A DNA stretch of 64,000 nucleotides from Dermanyssus gallinae (GCA_003439945.1 QVRM01002091.1:1-64000); one strand, 5' to 3'; counted from the first letter of the stretch, positions 25,137-39,445 are shown. Numbers and translations are program-made. Notes: generated from the letters alone by a model not told the origin.

Positions 25137-25863
25137 CAGTCATTGACATATTATTTAGACTACATATACATTTATCCATGCTGGCAATGGACAACAATAG
25201 CTTGTAGCACAAACACGTTAAATTATATTAGCATACAACACTATGTCAGAAGGGGGACTGGGGGGAGGGCAGTGCAGCACTGGATGAAGCAACAGGTAAT
25301 TGTAGGTATTAAGGATCATTTATTTAATATGGTTATTGCAATTAGACAGTTGTACTACAAACGAGCACGTGATGAGTTTGAAAGCATTAATAAGATTACA
25401 AAAAAATAATAGTACCTGTATTGCCCAACACTGGAACAGGTTTGGCGGTCCTGTCCCGGTCATTATGCTACTTGGCTGAAAATTTTGGCTCTTTAAAGGA
25501 AGTTCTCCGTCGTGTTGGTACACGAAACGTAACCGCTGCAACACGCTAAACAAAGTCCTCAGGCTTCAGAAGAAAACCAACGACTTCCGTGTTGCACCGT
25601 CGAGAATGATGAGGGTAAGGCGGTACGAAATGACCTGTTTTCCCCGTTAAACAGCGCATTTATCGTTTAGTAACTCTAGCTCACGAGCACTTATTTGTCA
25701 CTGTGGTCTCACACTTCCTGTGCTCATTACGAAGCATTTATTTCAGTTACTTCAGAGGTGCATCAGAAAACGTTTGGCCCATAGTTGCTGCTTTCAAACA
25801 CTAATACGCAGGGAGATTAAAAAATACCACTCACTTGTTATCAGTCTCTCCCTGTACGAATGA
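24453..25863 (+). CDS. Candidate exons of an unrecognised plus-strand gene (low confidence)
   Basis: Three short segments have good splice signals and compatible phases: 24,453-24,500 (acceptor GTTCCCAG, perfect donor GTAAGT), 25,563-25,614 (acceptor TCCTCAG, donor GTAAGG) and 25,747-25,863 (acceptor ATTTCAG, stop TGA). Joined in phase they would read GRSKLFERFLCTSSS, then LQKKTNDFRVAPSRMMR, then LLQRCIRKRLAHSCC and onward to a basic C-terminus. An AATAAA lies 110 bases after the stop, at 25,973. No domain is recognised and no start exon was found. The evidence is signal-based only; the pieces could be chance or a mobile-element relic. Confidence 0.22.
25075..25132. repeat. (TA)n microsatellite
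   Basis: TA tract with one ATGTA interruption, between the LRR and ferredoxin genes. Confidence 0.9.
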
Positions 25864-26616
25864 ACTAGATCTCATTATTATTCCATATACATTAGTAGAA
25901 CATTATAACTATATTTTTGTACATTTTTATGTGAAGTTTATAATTTGCATTTACGCAATTTACTGTTGACAAAATAAAGCAAACCCATTGTCAACGTTAC
26001 ATATGAGTACTTGTTTCAATAACTCAAAGCCGCAGATATACGGGGGAATGGCAAATAAGATTCGAAGACCTCAGGAAGACAAAATATAAAAAACAACGTG
26101 ACATATGAAAATGATAATACTCGCAGCCTTCGAAATCCACCTAAATGACTCTCGATGCTAACAGATAAACATGGAGCCGTAGTAACTGCCGTAACTTGTT
26201 CAGCCTAGTTCAATGAGGGTCAGCCTCGTCTCTTAGCTGTAATCTTTCTTACAAGCCGCCTTGCCGCAATCTTATCGGTAGCACTGCAGTGCAGCCGTTG
26301 TCTTTCTTGGCTGAGATAGTCTGAGATAGTCTTAGAGTCATGCGTCCTAAAGCCGGATGAGATTAGCTTGGCGTAACATAGGCGACGCTGTCGCGTGTCA
26401 GTCCATTGGGTAGCCAAATATGTCAGCCCATGTCCAAACTAGGTCACCGAAACAACGCACGTATCACGCTGTTAGATGCGCCTCTATGCCGCCTTTCCAG
26501 CTTGCGTTAGATAGACCACCATACAATATGCCACTTGCACACACAGAACCATCTGTGAACAGCAGTAAGCGAGAGAAGCTAATACTTTCCTGTCATAAAT
26601 TAACATACAACCTATA

Positions 26617-27122
26617 TATACAGGGTGCTCGCAACACTTTTTCGAAAGTGATATAGGGCAATGTGGAGCTCGTTAAAGCAAATATTTTTCTCTAATAGAA
26701 CATGGGTCTCTCTGAGTCTTGTTTCGGAGTGAGAGTGAAATTACAAACATCTGAGACACTGGTGTTGTTGTCTGACATAGATGCACAATGATTGCAGCAC
26801 AACCACATAGTCATGTTACTAAAAAAAAATTCGCTTCTACTGACGGGCATACGACACCGGCCTGAAGATGCGACGTGGTCGTTTAGGAGAGAATTCGCAA
26901 AAAATGAAGTTATATTGAATGCTTTCACGTTCAATACCTCAAAAGCATAACCGCTTAAAACCAACACGTTAATAACAAATACCACTAAACTAAAAACGGC
27001 AAATGAGCATTTCATGACGATCATTTTCGTACCAAATCCATATGGGGATCCGATCCGTGGTTTCGGAGTAATAAAGGTTTTCCGGCGGGGACGTCGAGAT
27101 TGAGCGTATGCATAAATGGTCT
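26617..27122. mobile_element. Single diverged arm of the fold-back transposon family
   Basis: The sequence starts with TATACAGGGTGCTCGCAAC and continues with GGAGCTCGTTAAAGCAAATA, TGTTTCGGAGTGAGAGTGAA and GATGCGACGTGGTCG, ending near TTCCGGCGGGGACGTCGAG. It is collinear with the left arm of the palindromic element at 48,358-49,435. The opposite arm is not present as a full copy; a 50-base inverted scrap occurs at about 27,720-27,770. No transposase is seen. Confidence 0.75.
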
Positions 27123-27621
27123 AGTGTGTAGTAGAGTGATCAATCTGGTGGAGTAGTTACATCCCATACAAGCAAAGTCTCTGACTCGAAGTAGATCATT
27201 GTCATATCGTGAAGCCGCCTTCCGTCTTCCTCCTGCCTCCTCACGGTCGAGCAAATATCGTCGAACAATATACCCCGTACTTACATATGTATATGCGCTT
27301 GCCTGCATGTTGTTGTCATTCCTGTTTTGGCCATGTAAGCAACAGTTGGAGAATGTCGGAACAGAAAAAGAGAGCGCCTTTTGAAGGGTACACTTTATGT
27401 GTTACTGTGCGTTCGATTTTAGGCGGGGGCACTATCTCAAAAAACGACCGACAAGTTGAGGTTCGAGCACACAGCGTTCTAGATAAAGCACATACTAGAA
27501 TCGTCCTATAATGTGTAGTTTAAAAAACAATATTGGCTACCTCTATACGAAGCAACAAGTATAGTCAGTAGTGCTTTAGCTAAAACGTATACACGTAGCT
27601 TACAAGGATCACATTTTGCTA

Positions 27622-27667
<46 letters not shown>

Positions 27668-28713
27668 TTATGCACATGTATATACAGAGTATCCTGGAAA
27701 AGTCTTTGTATGAAAAATAGATTTGCTCTACAATGTCCTATATCGCTTCTTAAAAAAATCGGGATATATATATATATGCGTGTGTGTGAGCAAGCCTTAA
27801 GCCGAATTTAGGGCGGTGCCCTTTTTTTCTAAATCAGGGAGCTGTTCAGTGCTTAGGGTCCAATATACACCACCCACTCGCGTGCCCTCTCCCTATACAT
27901 AAGATAAATAATGTAAACAAAGTACAAGGTACAATGAGCTAGCGCACGCGCTGTGTACACGCCTTTTTCGTTTATTATTGTGAGGTTTAATTGTATTTCG
28001 TAACGTTTATCTAACCTAATCGGACAACAAGATGCATGCAGCCGAATGTATCTTTTTAATAGAAAACTACGTATTCATGTTCTGCGACATCACCAACTCG
28101 ACACTTCATCAAAATATTGTGTAAAAATTTATGTACACCTAGACGTGCATACTCCTAATGTCACGTTCACGTCCAAATTAATGCGCCGCCACGATTGCAC
28201 CCCCGGGGGCGACACACCCTAAATCACTTCTTCCATTTGAAAAACCTAACCTCTCTCGGTTCTCTATTGCCTACCGCTACAAACGTTCCCCAGTCACCAA
28301 AGCCCAGTCTAACGAGCAAGCGACGCCTTCGAATTGCACTTGAAGGCATATATTGCGACTGGCTGGTGTTCACCTACAATGCGATACAAACACTAGCATT
28401 GGTGTGCTAGACACATCGCTAAATGGGCTCCAAATACTTGGCATAACAACACCTGCCTAACGAGAACATACACTATTTGACATTCATGGTTATCGCCGTA
28501 TTTTTTTGTATCTAACTACTGGGTCTAACGGCTGTTGTGCCAATGTTGTTTGCGTGGTTGTTGCTGTCGCTGTGATCTGAAACATGTGAGCGAAACAACA
28601 GGTCCAAACGAAGAAAAGCTTCTCCTTATGGTTGATTCTTCGAGGCTTAGCCCGGCGTATAGGCTCGGATTCGTACCGAAGCCGGTGCTCGCCTGCCTGC
28701 AACCACATCAAGA
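27123..28713. other. Stretch between fold-back arm and ferredoxin stop; probable ferredoxin 3' UTR on the minus strand
   Basis: No protein-like frame was found. A (TA)n tract lies at 27,624-27,663. On the minus strand the first AATAAA after the ferredoxin stop is at 27,971-27,976 (reverse complement), about 740 bases downstream, and an ATTAAA variant occurs near 28,054. The 3' UTR may therefore cover about 27,960-28,713. Confidence 0.4.
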
Positions 28714-28788
28714 TCATGCCGCCCGTTGATCGTTGACTCCCTCCGGAATCATGATTTCCATTCCGGACTCCTTTTCAGTCAAAAACAC
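28714..28788 (-). CDS. Fdx1: Ferredoxin exon 5 (C-terminus and stop)
   Basis: The acceptor TACTGCAG precedes GTG at 28,788. The exon encodes [19 protein letters not shown] and DQRAA and stops at TGA (28,714-28,716). It matches the adrenodoxin C-terminal strand and tail (xxLTKxMxxMxVRVPExVxDAR). Confidence 0.93.
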   Translation of the reverse strand: MFLTEKESGMEIMIPEGVNDQRAA

Positions 28789-29948
28789 CTGCAGTACACA
28801 CAAGGAAAAAAGCACGTCTTAGACCAGTCCGTGTAATGTATCACCGAATACGCCCGCCAGACCTCAAATCTTTAGAAACATTCAAGTCATAACACGTCTT
28901 CGATGTAATGCCAAAGTAATACCGAGTCTGGGGGGGTGGGGAGGAATCCGGGTTTAGTGGGTTTGCGAGTCTCACACTAGTCACGCAGGCTGCTAGTGGC
29001 GCATGTGCATCATGCATTCCCAAAACACCCCAGAAAAAAAAAAAAATCATAACACGTGACCATTTCGTTTTTCGAGTTTTGCCGAATCCCTCTATGACAG
29101 CAAAGGACAGTACGCAGAAAACGATACTCTTAGACGCCCCGTCCAGACTACAACGTTTTGCAATTTGTTCAAAACATTTGGTACCTTTCTACTACTACGA
29201 TCAGTCTACTAAGTGCTGAGACTGTATGCTTTCGAGTGTGCTTGCAAGTACTCGTAAGTAAAGCTATGTGTTTCATTGATTCATACAGGAACCAGTCAAG
29301 AATACGATCATACTGTACCAAGCGATGTTTTGGCCCACTTGGCATAATTTTGCACGCTTGCAACAGGTAACATAAAGACGTTTGGTTCTCAGCCGATTAA
29401 AGGCAACACGTTTATAGCGTAAGAGGGTCCGCATCACGGATTAGCAATTAAAAGCCCGGTCGAGACCTTGTCACAGTGAACGGACGACCCGACGCTACGT
29501 GGTGACGTCGACGCCATCTCTGCACTGTAGCGAACCAACCTCGCTGAGTCATTTTCTCACTGTTTCTTCTCGTAAACGTAGCACACATACCTGCCTATCT
29601 ATTCATGTGTCTTCCCGCCTATCTTTATCTTCACGCTTTCAAATAACCAGAATATCTCGTGTTCTCGCGACAGGTACAGTGCATAGCACGATTACGTTGC
29701 ACAATTTCGTACGCAAAATAAAAGTTTATTTTTCGTATATTACAATATGCATGTGGGGCACATAATTTGCACGTTGCACAATTTGTCATGTGCCTTTTAC
29801 GCAAATATCCCTTTTTGTATTGTCGATGGTAAAGATTTCCTTAAAAGACTTTATATATATATTTCTTTTTTGCTGTACGACGTATCATTTCCTTCTTGAG
29901 CGTCTACTTATTAATACTTTGGAAAAACCTCTCAGCCTAATAATAATA

Positions 29949-30012
<64 letters not shown>

Positions 30013-33000
30013 CTACAGACTGCCATCACCACGGAGAAGTGGTTTTCATTTTTACCTGGCAACCGAGCCGCGATGTTTCCGTGAGACCGAAGGCCAGATC
30101 CAGCATGTCCAATTCCTCATCTGTCGGCTTGTCCTTGAGCCGCGCGTAGTCCTCCGGCTGGAAGCACATCGGTCAAAATTAGTATGTCTAGAAAATCGAC
30201 ACCTTTAGTAGCAAACTACAATTATAATCCGGCATAAACATGCAATTGATAAATCGTCAGTCAGTAGTAGGTTTGCTTCGGTATAGCAGCAACTAACGTA
30301 CAAACACGAGGATATATATATACATGGTGTTGCAAACATTTTTGATAATCGATATAAGGAATTGTAGAGCTCGTTAAAGCAAATAATTTTCCCAATGAAA
30401 CATGGTCTCTGAAAAGTCTTGTTTCGAAGTTAGAGTGAAATTACTACAATTTGTGATACTAGTGTTTTTGTCCGACATAGGAGCATAAAATGTGCAATTG
30501 CAAGACAACCCAGTCCTCCTAGGACAGAAACTAAACACACTGCTCGTGTTCCTGGGAAAACTTTGCTTCCTCGGAAGAACATATAAGGCCGTCAAAATAT
30601 GCGACACGGTCGTTAGAAGAGAATCGTCAAAAATGAAGTTGTTAATTAGCTTTCACGCCAAATACCACTCAAATCTCTCTCTCTGTCCTTATATATATAT
30701 AATATATTTATATATATATATCTAATATACATAATATATAGTGTTATATAGATAAATATATATATATAAATATTATATATATATATATGTATATATAACA
30801 TCATACATTGCGCATCTAAATCTAGAGGAGAACAATTGCAAATATCTCAATGTACGTAACCGGTATAAACTAACTAATAAAGCCACATACTTGAATAAGA
30901 GCAATAAACAAAATGTAATAAAACGTGCCTGAAATGGCTGAGGCAAATAAATAATGAAGGATTATGAAAAAGGGAATATATAATATAATATATATATAAT
31001 TATATATCAGAGTGGAATTAACTTAAACGTACCTTAAGAATCAAATGACATGTTGAACAGGCTAAGGTTCCTTCGCAAGCTCCGAAACCGTCGATATCCA
31101 CGTCATTGTTAATAATTACGTCGAACAGACTATCTCCAACCTACAAGAAGAAATTTATACAAATATTTTAGAACTTAGGGATGAGCACACTCACATCAAA
31201 GATATAAGCACATATATGTGGATTATCAGATCTTTTGTAGACACCGTTTTGTTGGTTATCACATAATGACCCTAATGACATAGTGCCGTATACAAACGTT
31301 ATATAACTTCAAAAAGTGCCGATGAAAAATACGGTTCTTGAAACAACTGCGATGCAGGATGTGAGGTGACAAAAATCAGATTTCATATCATGAACATGCA
31401 AATAAATATATAGAGCATATAATTAAATAAATAGCAAGTCCTGCCGCGAATGTGATGAGCATCTACACACATGTATGAGTGATTCACAGCGTCACAGACC
31501 GCCAGCAAGCTCCAGTGGTTGGATCAACACACCGGTCCATAGAATATTCGGCTTGGCGTCGAAACAGTGCCGAAACCACATACCGCCCAACATTTTTTTA
31601 AATGTCTAGATCTTGACCGTGTTACAAATCCAGCACTGTCGTCAGCAATATTGACTGTCTTGGAACGTTGAATCTCCTTTCCACATACCGTAAAAACCGG
31701 TTTGAAGCGCGCTGAAGGAGGTTTTCGTTTGACCAGTCGCATGATCGCATTACAACGCGTTTATGAACCCTAGCACAATGATGTCGGGTCTAGTGCCGTA
31801 TACGAACTGTATATACTTCAAAGCCTTACGCTGACCGGTGACCTACGCTCAGAAGTTTTGTTTACTACCTCCATTTTCAGAAAAAAATCTAGCGTTGCTA
31901 TGCATAACGCTTATACTTTTATTGCCAGACAAAGGCTTACTTCCTTCGATGTTCACTTTTTTATGGCAAAATACAGGCCTTAAAGTTGTATATGCACACA
32001 CTTCTTATACTAAAACAATATTCTTTATAATGTGACATAATTCCCTTATAAGAACCTCTGTTCATAAAGTACATAGGATACAGATGGATTGAGATTGTAC
32101 GCCCACCTAGCTACCGGCCACGCAAACAGTTAATTGAAGAGCTTTCAACGAGCGCAGTTTGAAGATTAGTGGAATGTACATGTCATAGATTATTTAATTT
32201 GAAAGAATAGAAACTTGACTCGCAAAAGCGAAGCGTATTTGTAAATACCCAAGAACAGAATTGTAGAAAGAAAGGAGGACGCATCAGACCTGACAGAACG
32301 AGAAAAAGTTAGCTCAGGGTCTCGCCTATTTTCGTAGTGTGCGAAATACCATGATCTCTCAAATATTATTTTGAAGGTTTCTGACTAAATAAGCGCAACA
32401 TTGTAAAAAAAATTAGAAGAAAAGTAAACAAATTTAACAGAAAAATAGGGGAACACGTAAAACAACTACTGCAAAATAGAATTATATATAAACGTAGATT
32501 ACGCCTGGTGCGCATAAACACGGGATTGTAGCTTTCCCATTCTGAAGACGCGTATGGATTTTTTTTAATGGATGCCTCTAGGAGGCAGATTTATGCCCAA
32601 TTTTGATTTGCCAAAACGGGTCGCAGTATCAAAAAAAACAGTAAAAAATACCTTGGTCTTAAATATGCTCTCTCTGCATTTCTTCTACCTACACTATTCT
32701 TCAAGCATCACTGGGAGGATTGGGCTTGATGTTGTAACCATATACCCATAACTGGTCTCCTGCAATCATTCTCTGAAGTACTCCAAAGTCTTCTGCTACC
32801 ACCTAACGGTTCAATTCAGATATTTCCCAACGGGCGCTCATTTGCCAGAAATGTAACATTGCGACATTGAACAAACGTCAGTCTTCTGACGCACGAAATG
32901 TCGGTGAAGGCTGTTAAAACTGGATAGATAAGATACCTCCAATTCCTCAGTGTCCCTGCACGTATGTTACAAGTTCCGCTAATATCTACATTTGAGTTGT

Positions 33001-33558
33001 CGCAGTGTCGACAGACATCCTTACGAACTCATTCCACGAGAAAAATGCAGCGTATGCAAGATAAATTACTACTAAAAAAAACGCTAAAGAAAGCTAAAGA
33101 AACAAATCGTCATAAAACGCCGCATTTTAGGGGCATTTTAAGAAACCCTAAAACATTAACAATTATTAAGCATTACAATAAGCATATTTACATAGGAAGG
33201 GAGTCGAAAATGTTTAAGAGTTTAATAATTACTCTTTTAGGAGTGACACTGACATCACTAACTTTTGTTACGACTACCGAATTGTTACCAAAATAATCCC
33301 CATTAAATGCGCCTGTTCCTGAATGTGTGTGTTTTCTGCGCGCAATGGCAATCTCAATTCTTGCGAACCTACTCAATGACTATTTCCCTCCCACTAGCCA
33401 ACGTTGGAGATTTTTAGACGTACTACAATTGAAACACATTCTTGTTCTAGCGAACCTTACCATCCTTCAAGTATCTATTACCAATTAAAAGTACCTTGTA
33501 TATCATCGACTCTAAATAAAAAGTGCGTTTCTTTGCACAGTAGTCATTGTTTCTACTC

Positions 33559-33589
<31 letters not shown>

Positions 33590-34578
33590 TACGAGAGCGG
33601 ATCGATAAGTTCCAGGACTTTAAATTTAAATTGTATTGACACCGCCAAGATCAAGAAGAGACCGAAGATGTCAACAACAGAGGAAAACGTTGGAAAAGTT
33701 CGTGATATAAAATTTAGCAATCGCCGAATTACTATCAGTGAGATGCCTGAGGAATTGAATCTATTTTATGGATCAGTTGTAACGATCTTGACCAATATTG
33801 CACCAAAGTCCGTTCCAGAAATGTTAAATTTTCAGCAAATGAGAGCCCAACGGAGAATGACCGAATTAAACCTTCAGACGAGAGTAGAAAATCCTGGATT
33901 GCTTTAGAGAGTGATTACAGGAGACGAGTCATGGGTGTATGGTTAGGACATCGTGAACAAGCCTAATCCTCCCAGTAGTGCTTTCAAAGAGAGAAGGTCG
34001 ATCGAACAAATTCAGATCAAACAGATTCAACACCAAGGTCGTTTTGACAGTTTTTCTTTACTACAAGGGCATCGTCTTCCACGAATTTGGTTCTATGGAC
34101 AACAAGAAGACTGCGAAGATTTTAAATAGATTGCGCGAAAATATTCGGCGTAAGAGGCCTGCGCTCCGGGTAAACAGCGCTTGGATTCTCCATTACGACA
34201 ACGCACTGGCGTATACATCGTTACTGCTTTCAGATTATTTAATGAACAATCCAATTTCTAAATTTTCGCAGCCGACCTATTCGGACTTGGAACCCCTTGC
34301 TTGAATCCTGGACGTTTCACTGTTTCCGCGGATAAAACAATATTGAAGGTACAACATTTCAAGACTGTAGAGAAGATAAAGAAAAAATCACAAGAGCAAC
34401 TCAACTCAATTCCGGAAAAAAGCGCTGCGCTTATAAATGTTTTGAAAAGCTGGAAAGAAGGTGGCACAAGTGCATTGCAGCGGCTGAGAGCTATTTTGAA
34501 AGCAACAAAAACACTTTGAATAATTAAACAACATTTTGTTTTTCTAAATTTGTGTCAGAATAATTTTGAGCAGCCCTC

Positions 34579-34617
<39 letters not shown>

Positions 34618-37115
34618 TGTCCTCCAGCATATAAACCCCTAATCTAACGCACATTGTACATACAGATGATAAAAACGAATTACAAGGTTTGCCAAGTTTT
34701 ACAAGAACAAGTTTATTTTGATTCTGCGAATCTACATTTCGTCTACAAGAAAGCCAGTGTTTGTCTGCTGCACTTGGCTGAGGTCGAAAGAGTCCGTGCT
34801 CCCTGTGGTGGTTTGTAGATCTACTCCCCGACTTACTTCTCGTCACTCCTTCACAATATATATCACCAGTGTCTTCCATACTCAGATGTTTGGCTCACTG
34901 AGCAAGCGTTAAAGCAACGGAAGCAGCCCTATTATGAAAACCGACTCCTCAAAGTTCGTAATCGGTGGCTTACTGCGACACGGACTTTGCCAAACGCCAA
35001 GGCAAAATTCTGCACAGCTTGCCATTTCGGCGCCGCAAAGCTTGCCATTTCGGTGCTCATGATGGAGCTCAACGGACGTCGCGCGCTTTCGTATTGATTC
35101 TCTCTGGCCTCTGTGGAGATACGACTCAGCGCATCGACATGCAGCATCTCGTTCCTCGGCCTGTGTATGCTTTTGTATGAAAATTCGCCTATCAAATTCA
35201 ACCAGCTTGCGAATTGACACGTCGGCTGGACGGTACCGAGACCGACCGCCTCGCAATCGCTCACGACTGTGAACTTCACGCCGTGAAGGTAAAACCGCCA
35301 AGCCTCCAGTGCCCGTACGACGGCCAGGAACTCACGCTCTGTTGACTTATACTTTCGTTCGGCAGGCGAAAACCGCCAACTCCGAGCATCCACCATTCGC
35401 CAACCGTCGCGATGCTGCTGCAGCAGAACTGCACCCGCGCCTTCGTTACTCGCGTCGGTATGCACTTCAGTCGGTAGCAGCGGATCGAAGCTCGCGACAA
35501 CAGGCTTGCTCGATAAAACCTCTTGGAGTCGATTGAAGGCTGCCTGAAAATCTGGGGACCCCACGAACCCGGAGGATGTAAAGGCCGACTCCAGGGGGCT
35601 CAGTAAGTCATCAACATTCGGAATGAGGTGTCGGAACATATAGGCAAAGCTAAGAAATCCTTTGAGTTCGCTGGCCTTTCGTGGCGTCGGATAATCAGCC
35701 AGTACGGCGGCCTGCTTCGCCTCTGGCCGGATACCTCTGCTGTCAATACTAAGTCCGCCAAGACTTACTTTCTGAGTTAGAAAGTTGCACTTCGGCAAAA
35801 TCACGGTAAGCCCAGCTCGATTAAGTCCTGTGAGGATAACATCTAAATATTGAATGTGCTCCTTGACTTTACCGCTTGCCACAATCAGGCCGTCGGGATA
35901 AGGCAATGCCATTGCTCCATTGTCCGGCTGCAGGATCTTGTCCAAAAGGCTCTGGAAGGTGTGGGGCGCGCCACAAAGCCCCCTCATCATTACCAGCGGA
36001 TGGAAGCATCCTTCCGGAGTTACAAACGCTGCCTTTTTAGCTGCCCTTATTGGCCATCGGAATCTGAAAGTAGCCTCCGCCGAGGTCCAATACGGAGAAC
36101 CAATTCTTTCCTTCAACAAAGGCGAGAGACTGCTGAGAAAACAAATTGCGGCTTTTTTTTCGTTCTCTTTTTCCACATCTAGACCACACCTCGACTGGCG
36201 GTAGTCGATATACATCTCGAAGTTTCCACTTTCTGTACGCTCCATAAACACCGGACAACCGGACGAAGACGTTGACGGAATTATGAAGCCTGCGTTTAGT
36301 AACTGTTTGACGATATTTCTAAGAGCGGTCGTCTCATCGGGTAGGAAGTGGGCCGCTCCGCCTTTATCAGGAGCAAGGTTATTGTGCCCCGTCATTTTGT
36401 ACTTTGCCAAAGATGTCTGGCCCAACTCGACGATTGACATCGCAACCGCCGCTCGGTGTCTATTTAGAAGCTCCAAAAGCTTTTCTGATGTTTGTTGAGA
36501 CGCAACGCTGCCCACTTGCAGATTCTCACTCTGAATGTTGTCCAGGCACTGCTCCGCATAGACCTTGCCTGTTGACTTGGCGCCGAATCGAAACACAAAA
36601 TGCAGAACGCACTTATCCAACGGTATAGACGATGAACTATTTCAACTTAATTCTATATTCATGCCACATAACACTCACGTATGACACGCGATAAAAGCGT
36701 AACTGTTGTTGGTCCTCATCGGCAGTAGCTAAACGTTGGGTTTTCCGTTCATTCGAGGGGGAACTGAATCTGTACATAATGTCTAAACAAAGCACGATAG
36801 AGAAAAACGACTTGAACTAAACCGTATGAAAAATACAACCCCGCTTTGCTGTAATTTTTAATAGTGCACAAATTCTAAATAATGACTTTTGACTCAGGAT
36901 GCCTACGATACGTCTAACGCCGATAGCAGGTTAAGTTTTTAAAAATAATTTAACACGATAAGATGTTCACTAACACACGACCACGAATGTGCTATAGTAA
37001 CGCCAGCGATTCACCCACATTTGCTCAATATCAAGATTCATTGTACCGTCTACTCTTACTCGTTTTTCTTAGCTATGCGATAGTGTACAATCAGTATGCA
37101 CTTTGTACGTGCATT

Positions 37116-37173
<58 letters not shown>

Positions 37174-37715
37174 TAGCAATATGCTTCGTGTATACAGCCG
37201 CTGTGCGTCTTACCTTTCCTTTGGCGGTAATGCGATCTCCACTTTCTCGAACAAAAACTACCTCGAATTCTCTTTTGTTGGCTTGAAGCGTGACACTGCT
37301 CTGGTGCAGGTTCTGTCGACGCGTTATCTGAAACATAGGCGAACAAGTCTGTTTATTAATCACTCGATAATCGCAAAATGTATTGTGATTGATTCTATTG
37401 TGATGAGGATAGAATTGGCCCACCTTTACTATAACACACTTGTTCTTCAAATAGTGCCAATAGTAACCCGAGACAACCAGGAACAAATTTCGCGACGATT
37501 CCCGTCTAAATGAGGTCATACGGAGAGTATTTTCTCATGCTTGGAACACTGACAAGTTGTCATATAATAATGAGTAAATAACGGTTGCAGAGACTAGGCA
37601 AAAATGGGCACTCTTTGAAAATACAATTTAGGTATTTCATTTATGCAAAATGGTTCTAATGAAACATTGGTCTTATGCCAGTTATCTTTTAAATCCTGTA
37701 GAATAACTAAGCCGA

Positions 37716-37748
<33 letters not shown>

Positions 37749-38144
37749 GTTCACTGGGGGAAGGGGGGATTGTTTACACCCCATTATGAGCTAAATACAT
37801 GCTTTATTATTATTAGCAACATAAACAACCCCCCCCCATGACGACGACGTCAACAATCCCACGTGACGACAAACGATGTCAGCCTTAGCTCCAGGCCTGG
37901 TGATACATACAAATTCGGCCGTTTGTACGTTATTGTCTGTTATACGAATACACCATACGTCAGCACTGCAGCGAGTTTGAGGGGTGTGTATGCGGTGAGC
38001 CAGATCATCGTTCCTCTAGATCTCTATAAATATACCCGATTCGCTCGCATAGAAAGCTCAGTGATAGCAGTTGCCTTTTCTTCGACTACTATGAAATGGC
38101 CTCCTCTCCGCACGATGCTCGCTTTATGCTTGCTTGGCTTCATG

Positions 38145-38208
<64 letters not shown>

Positions 38209-39009
38209 GCTTTTTTAACATGTCCGGCCCTCGGTATATTGAATATATGCCGCACGGCAATTCCAAGCCCTTAGAGGACGAAGGATGGCTTTAAAAAAAC
38301 TCACGACTTGCAGTTTTTAAATTTATTTAAGGTAAACGGGTTGGCATAAAACAGCTGTTACAGGCGTGACCGTCATTCATTTATAGTTGTATCATGTTGC
38401 CGTGTTCATTTATGGCTATGCGCTTTTTAGGGATAATTTCTCTTTTCTCTCAGTGGCTGTAGCCACCGGCCTGCCCAGGTACCTTATACAGCTTATATGC
38501 TCTACTCCACATTGCTACGTCATCTCCTACCACTGAGGGAAAAGACAAATGATCCCTCAAAAGCGCATTAGCCATAAATGAACATGGAAACATGATACAA
38601 CTATAAAATAATGACTGTCACGCCTGTAACAGCTGTAATAAGCCAACCCGTTTGCCTTAAATAAATATAAGAACTGCAAGTGTTGAGTTCTTTAAAGCCA
38701 TCCTCTGTCCTTCACGGGCTTGGAATCGCCGTTCGACATATCTTCAATACACCGAGGGACAGACATGTTGAGAGACCTAAAATTTCCCCAACAGTCCTTG
38801 TGGCAGCAACATGGCCGCGGACTCCCTGCAATATATTATTCATCATCTATTCTCGCTCAAAGAAAATTCCATCAACAACGAGGAAGCGAACCGGTAGATG
38901 ACAACCATGACTAGCGCACTAGTCTCCTAGATCACGTTGCTACCCGCAGATCGTGAGTTTAAAACGGCTAATAAATATGGATAACATGCATATTAGTCTA
39001 ACGCTCACG

Positions 39010-39055
<46 letters not shown>

Positions 39056-39408
39056 CATGTAATAGACACAATCGCTCAGTAGAACTGCCTCCCACTTTGC
39101 TGATGAAATTGCGGATGCCCTCCAGGCGGCACTTTGCAGCCATAGCCTCTCGGCTACTGTTGCTCCCCTTGGCCTAGAAGCTAACTTACCACCCATTTTT
39201 ACAGATCTACAAACCAACAAGGGCAATTCGTTTAAATTCTGTTCGGTATCACTCGCCGAGGTTCACCCACGTCTAATTAAACAAAAAGCGAGCTGAACCT
39301 TTAAAGCTATGGGGGCACGCATGAGAGACTTAAAATTGGCGCCCTCTTCCATATATATATATATATATATGTATATAAAAAAATGAATATACAGAGCTGA
39401 CTACATGA

Positions 39409-39445
<37 letters not shown>

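Larger units (their letters stand above)
31141..37213 (-). other. Ferredoxin intron 2, colonised by transposons
   Basis: The 6.1-kb intron between exons 2 and 3 contains a decayed mariner (32,690-32,960), a deleted mariner (33,590-34,581) and a gypsy pol fragment (34,932-36,620). The proximal breakpoint of the segmental duplication falls inside it, at 33,732. The stretch 31,141-32,690 shows nothing recognisable beyond AT-rich unique sequence. Confidence 0.85.

Noticed and set aside
32964..33296. 110-codon plus-strand open frame
   Set aside because: Lies in ferredoxin intron 2, Lys-rich with no recognisable domain and no splice signals; treated as chance.
34932..36620. Functional endogenous retrovirus or intact LTR element
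   Set aside because: No LTRs, gag, protease, integrase or envelope were found, the RT active box is altered and frameshifts are present; it is only a pol relic.
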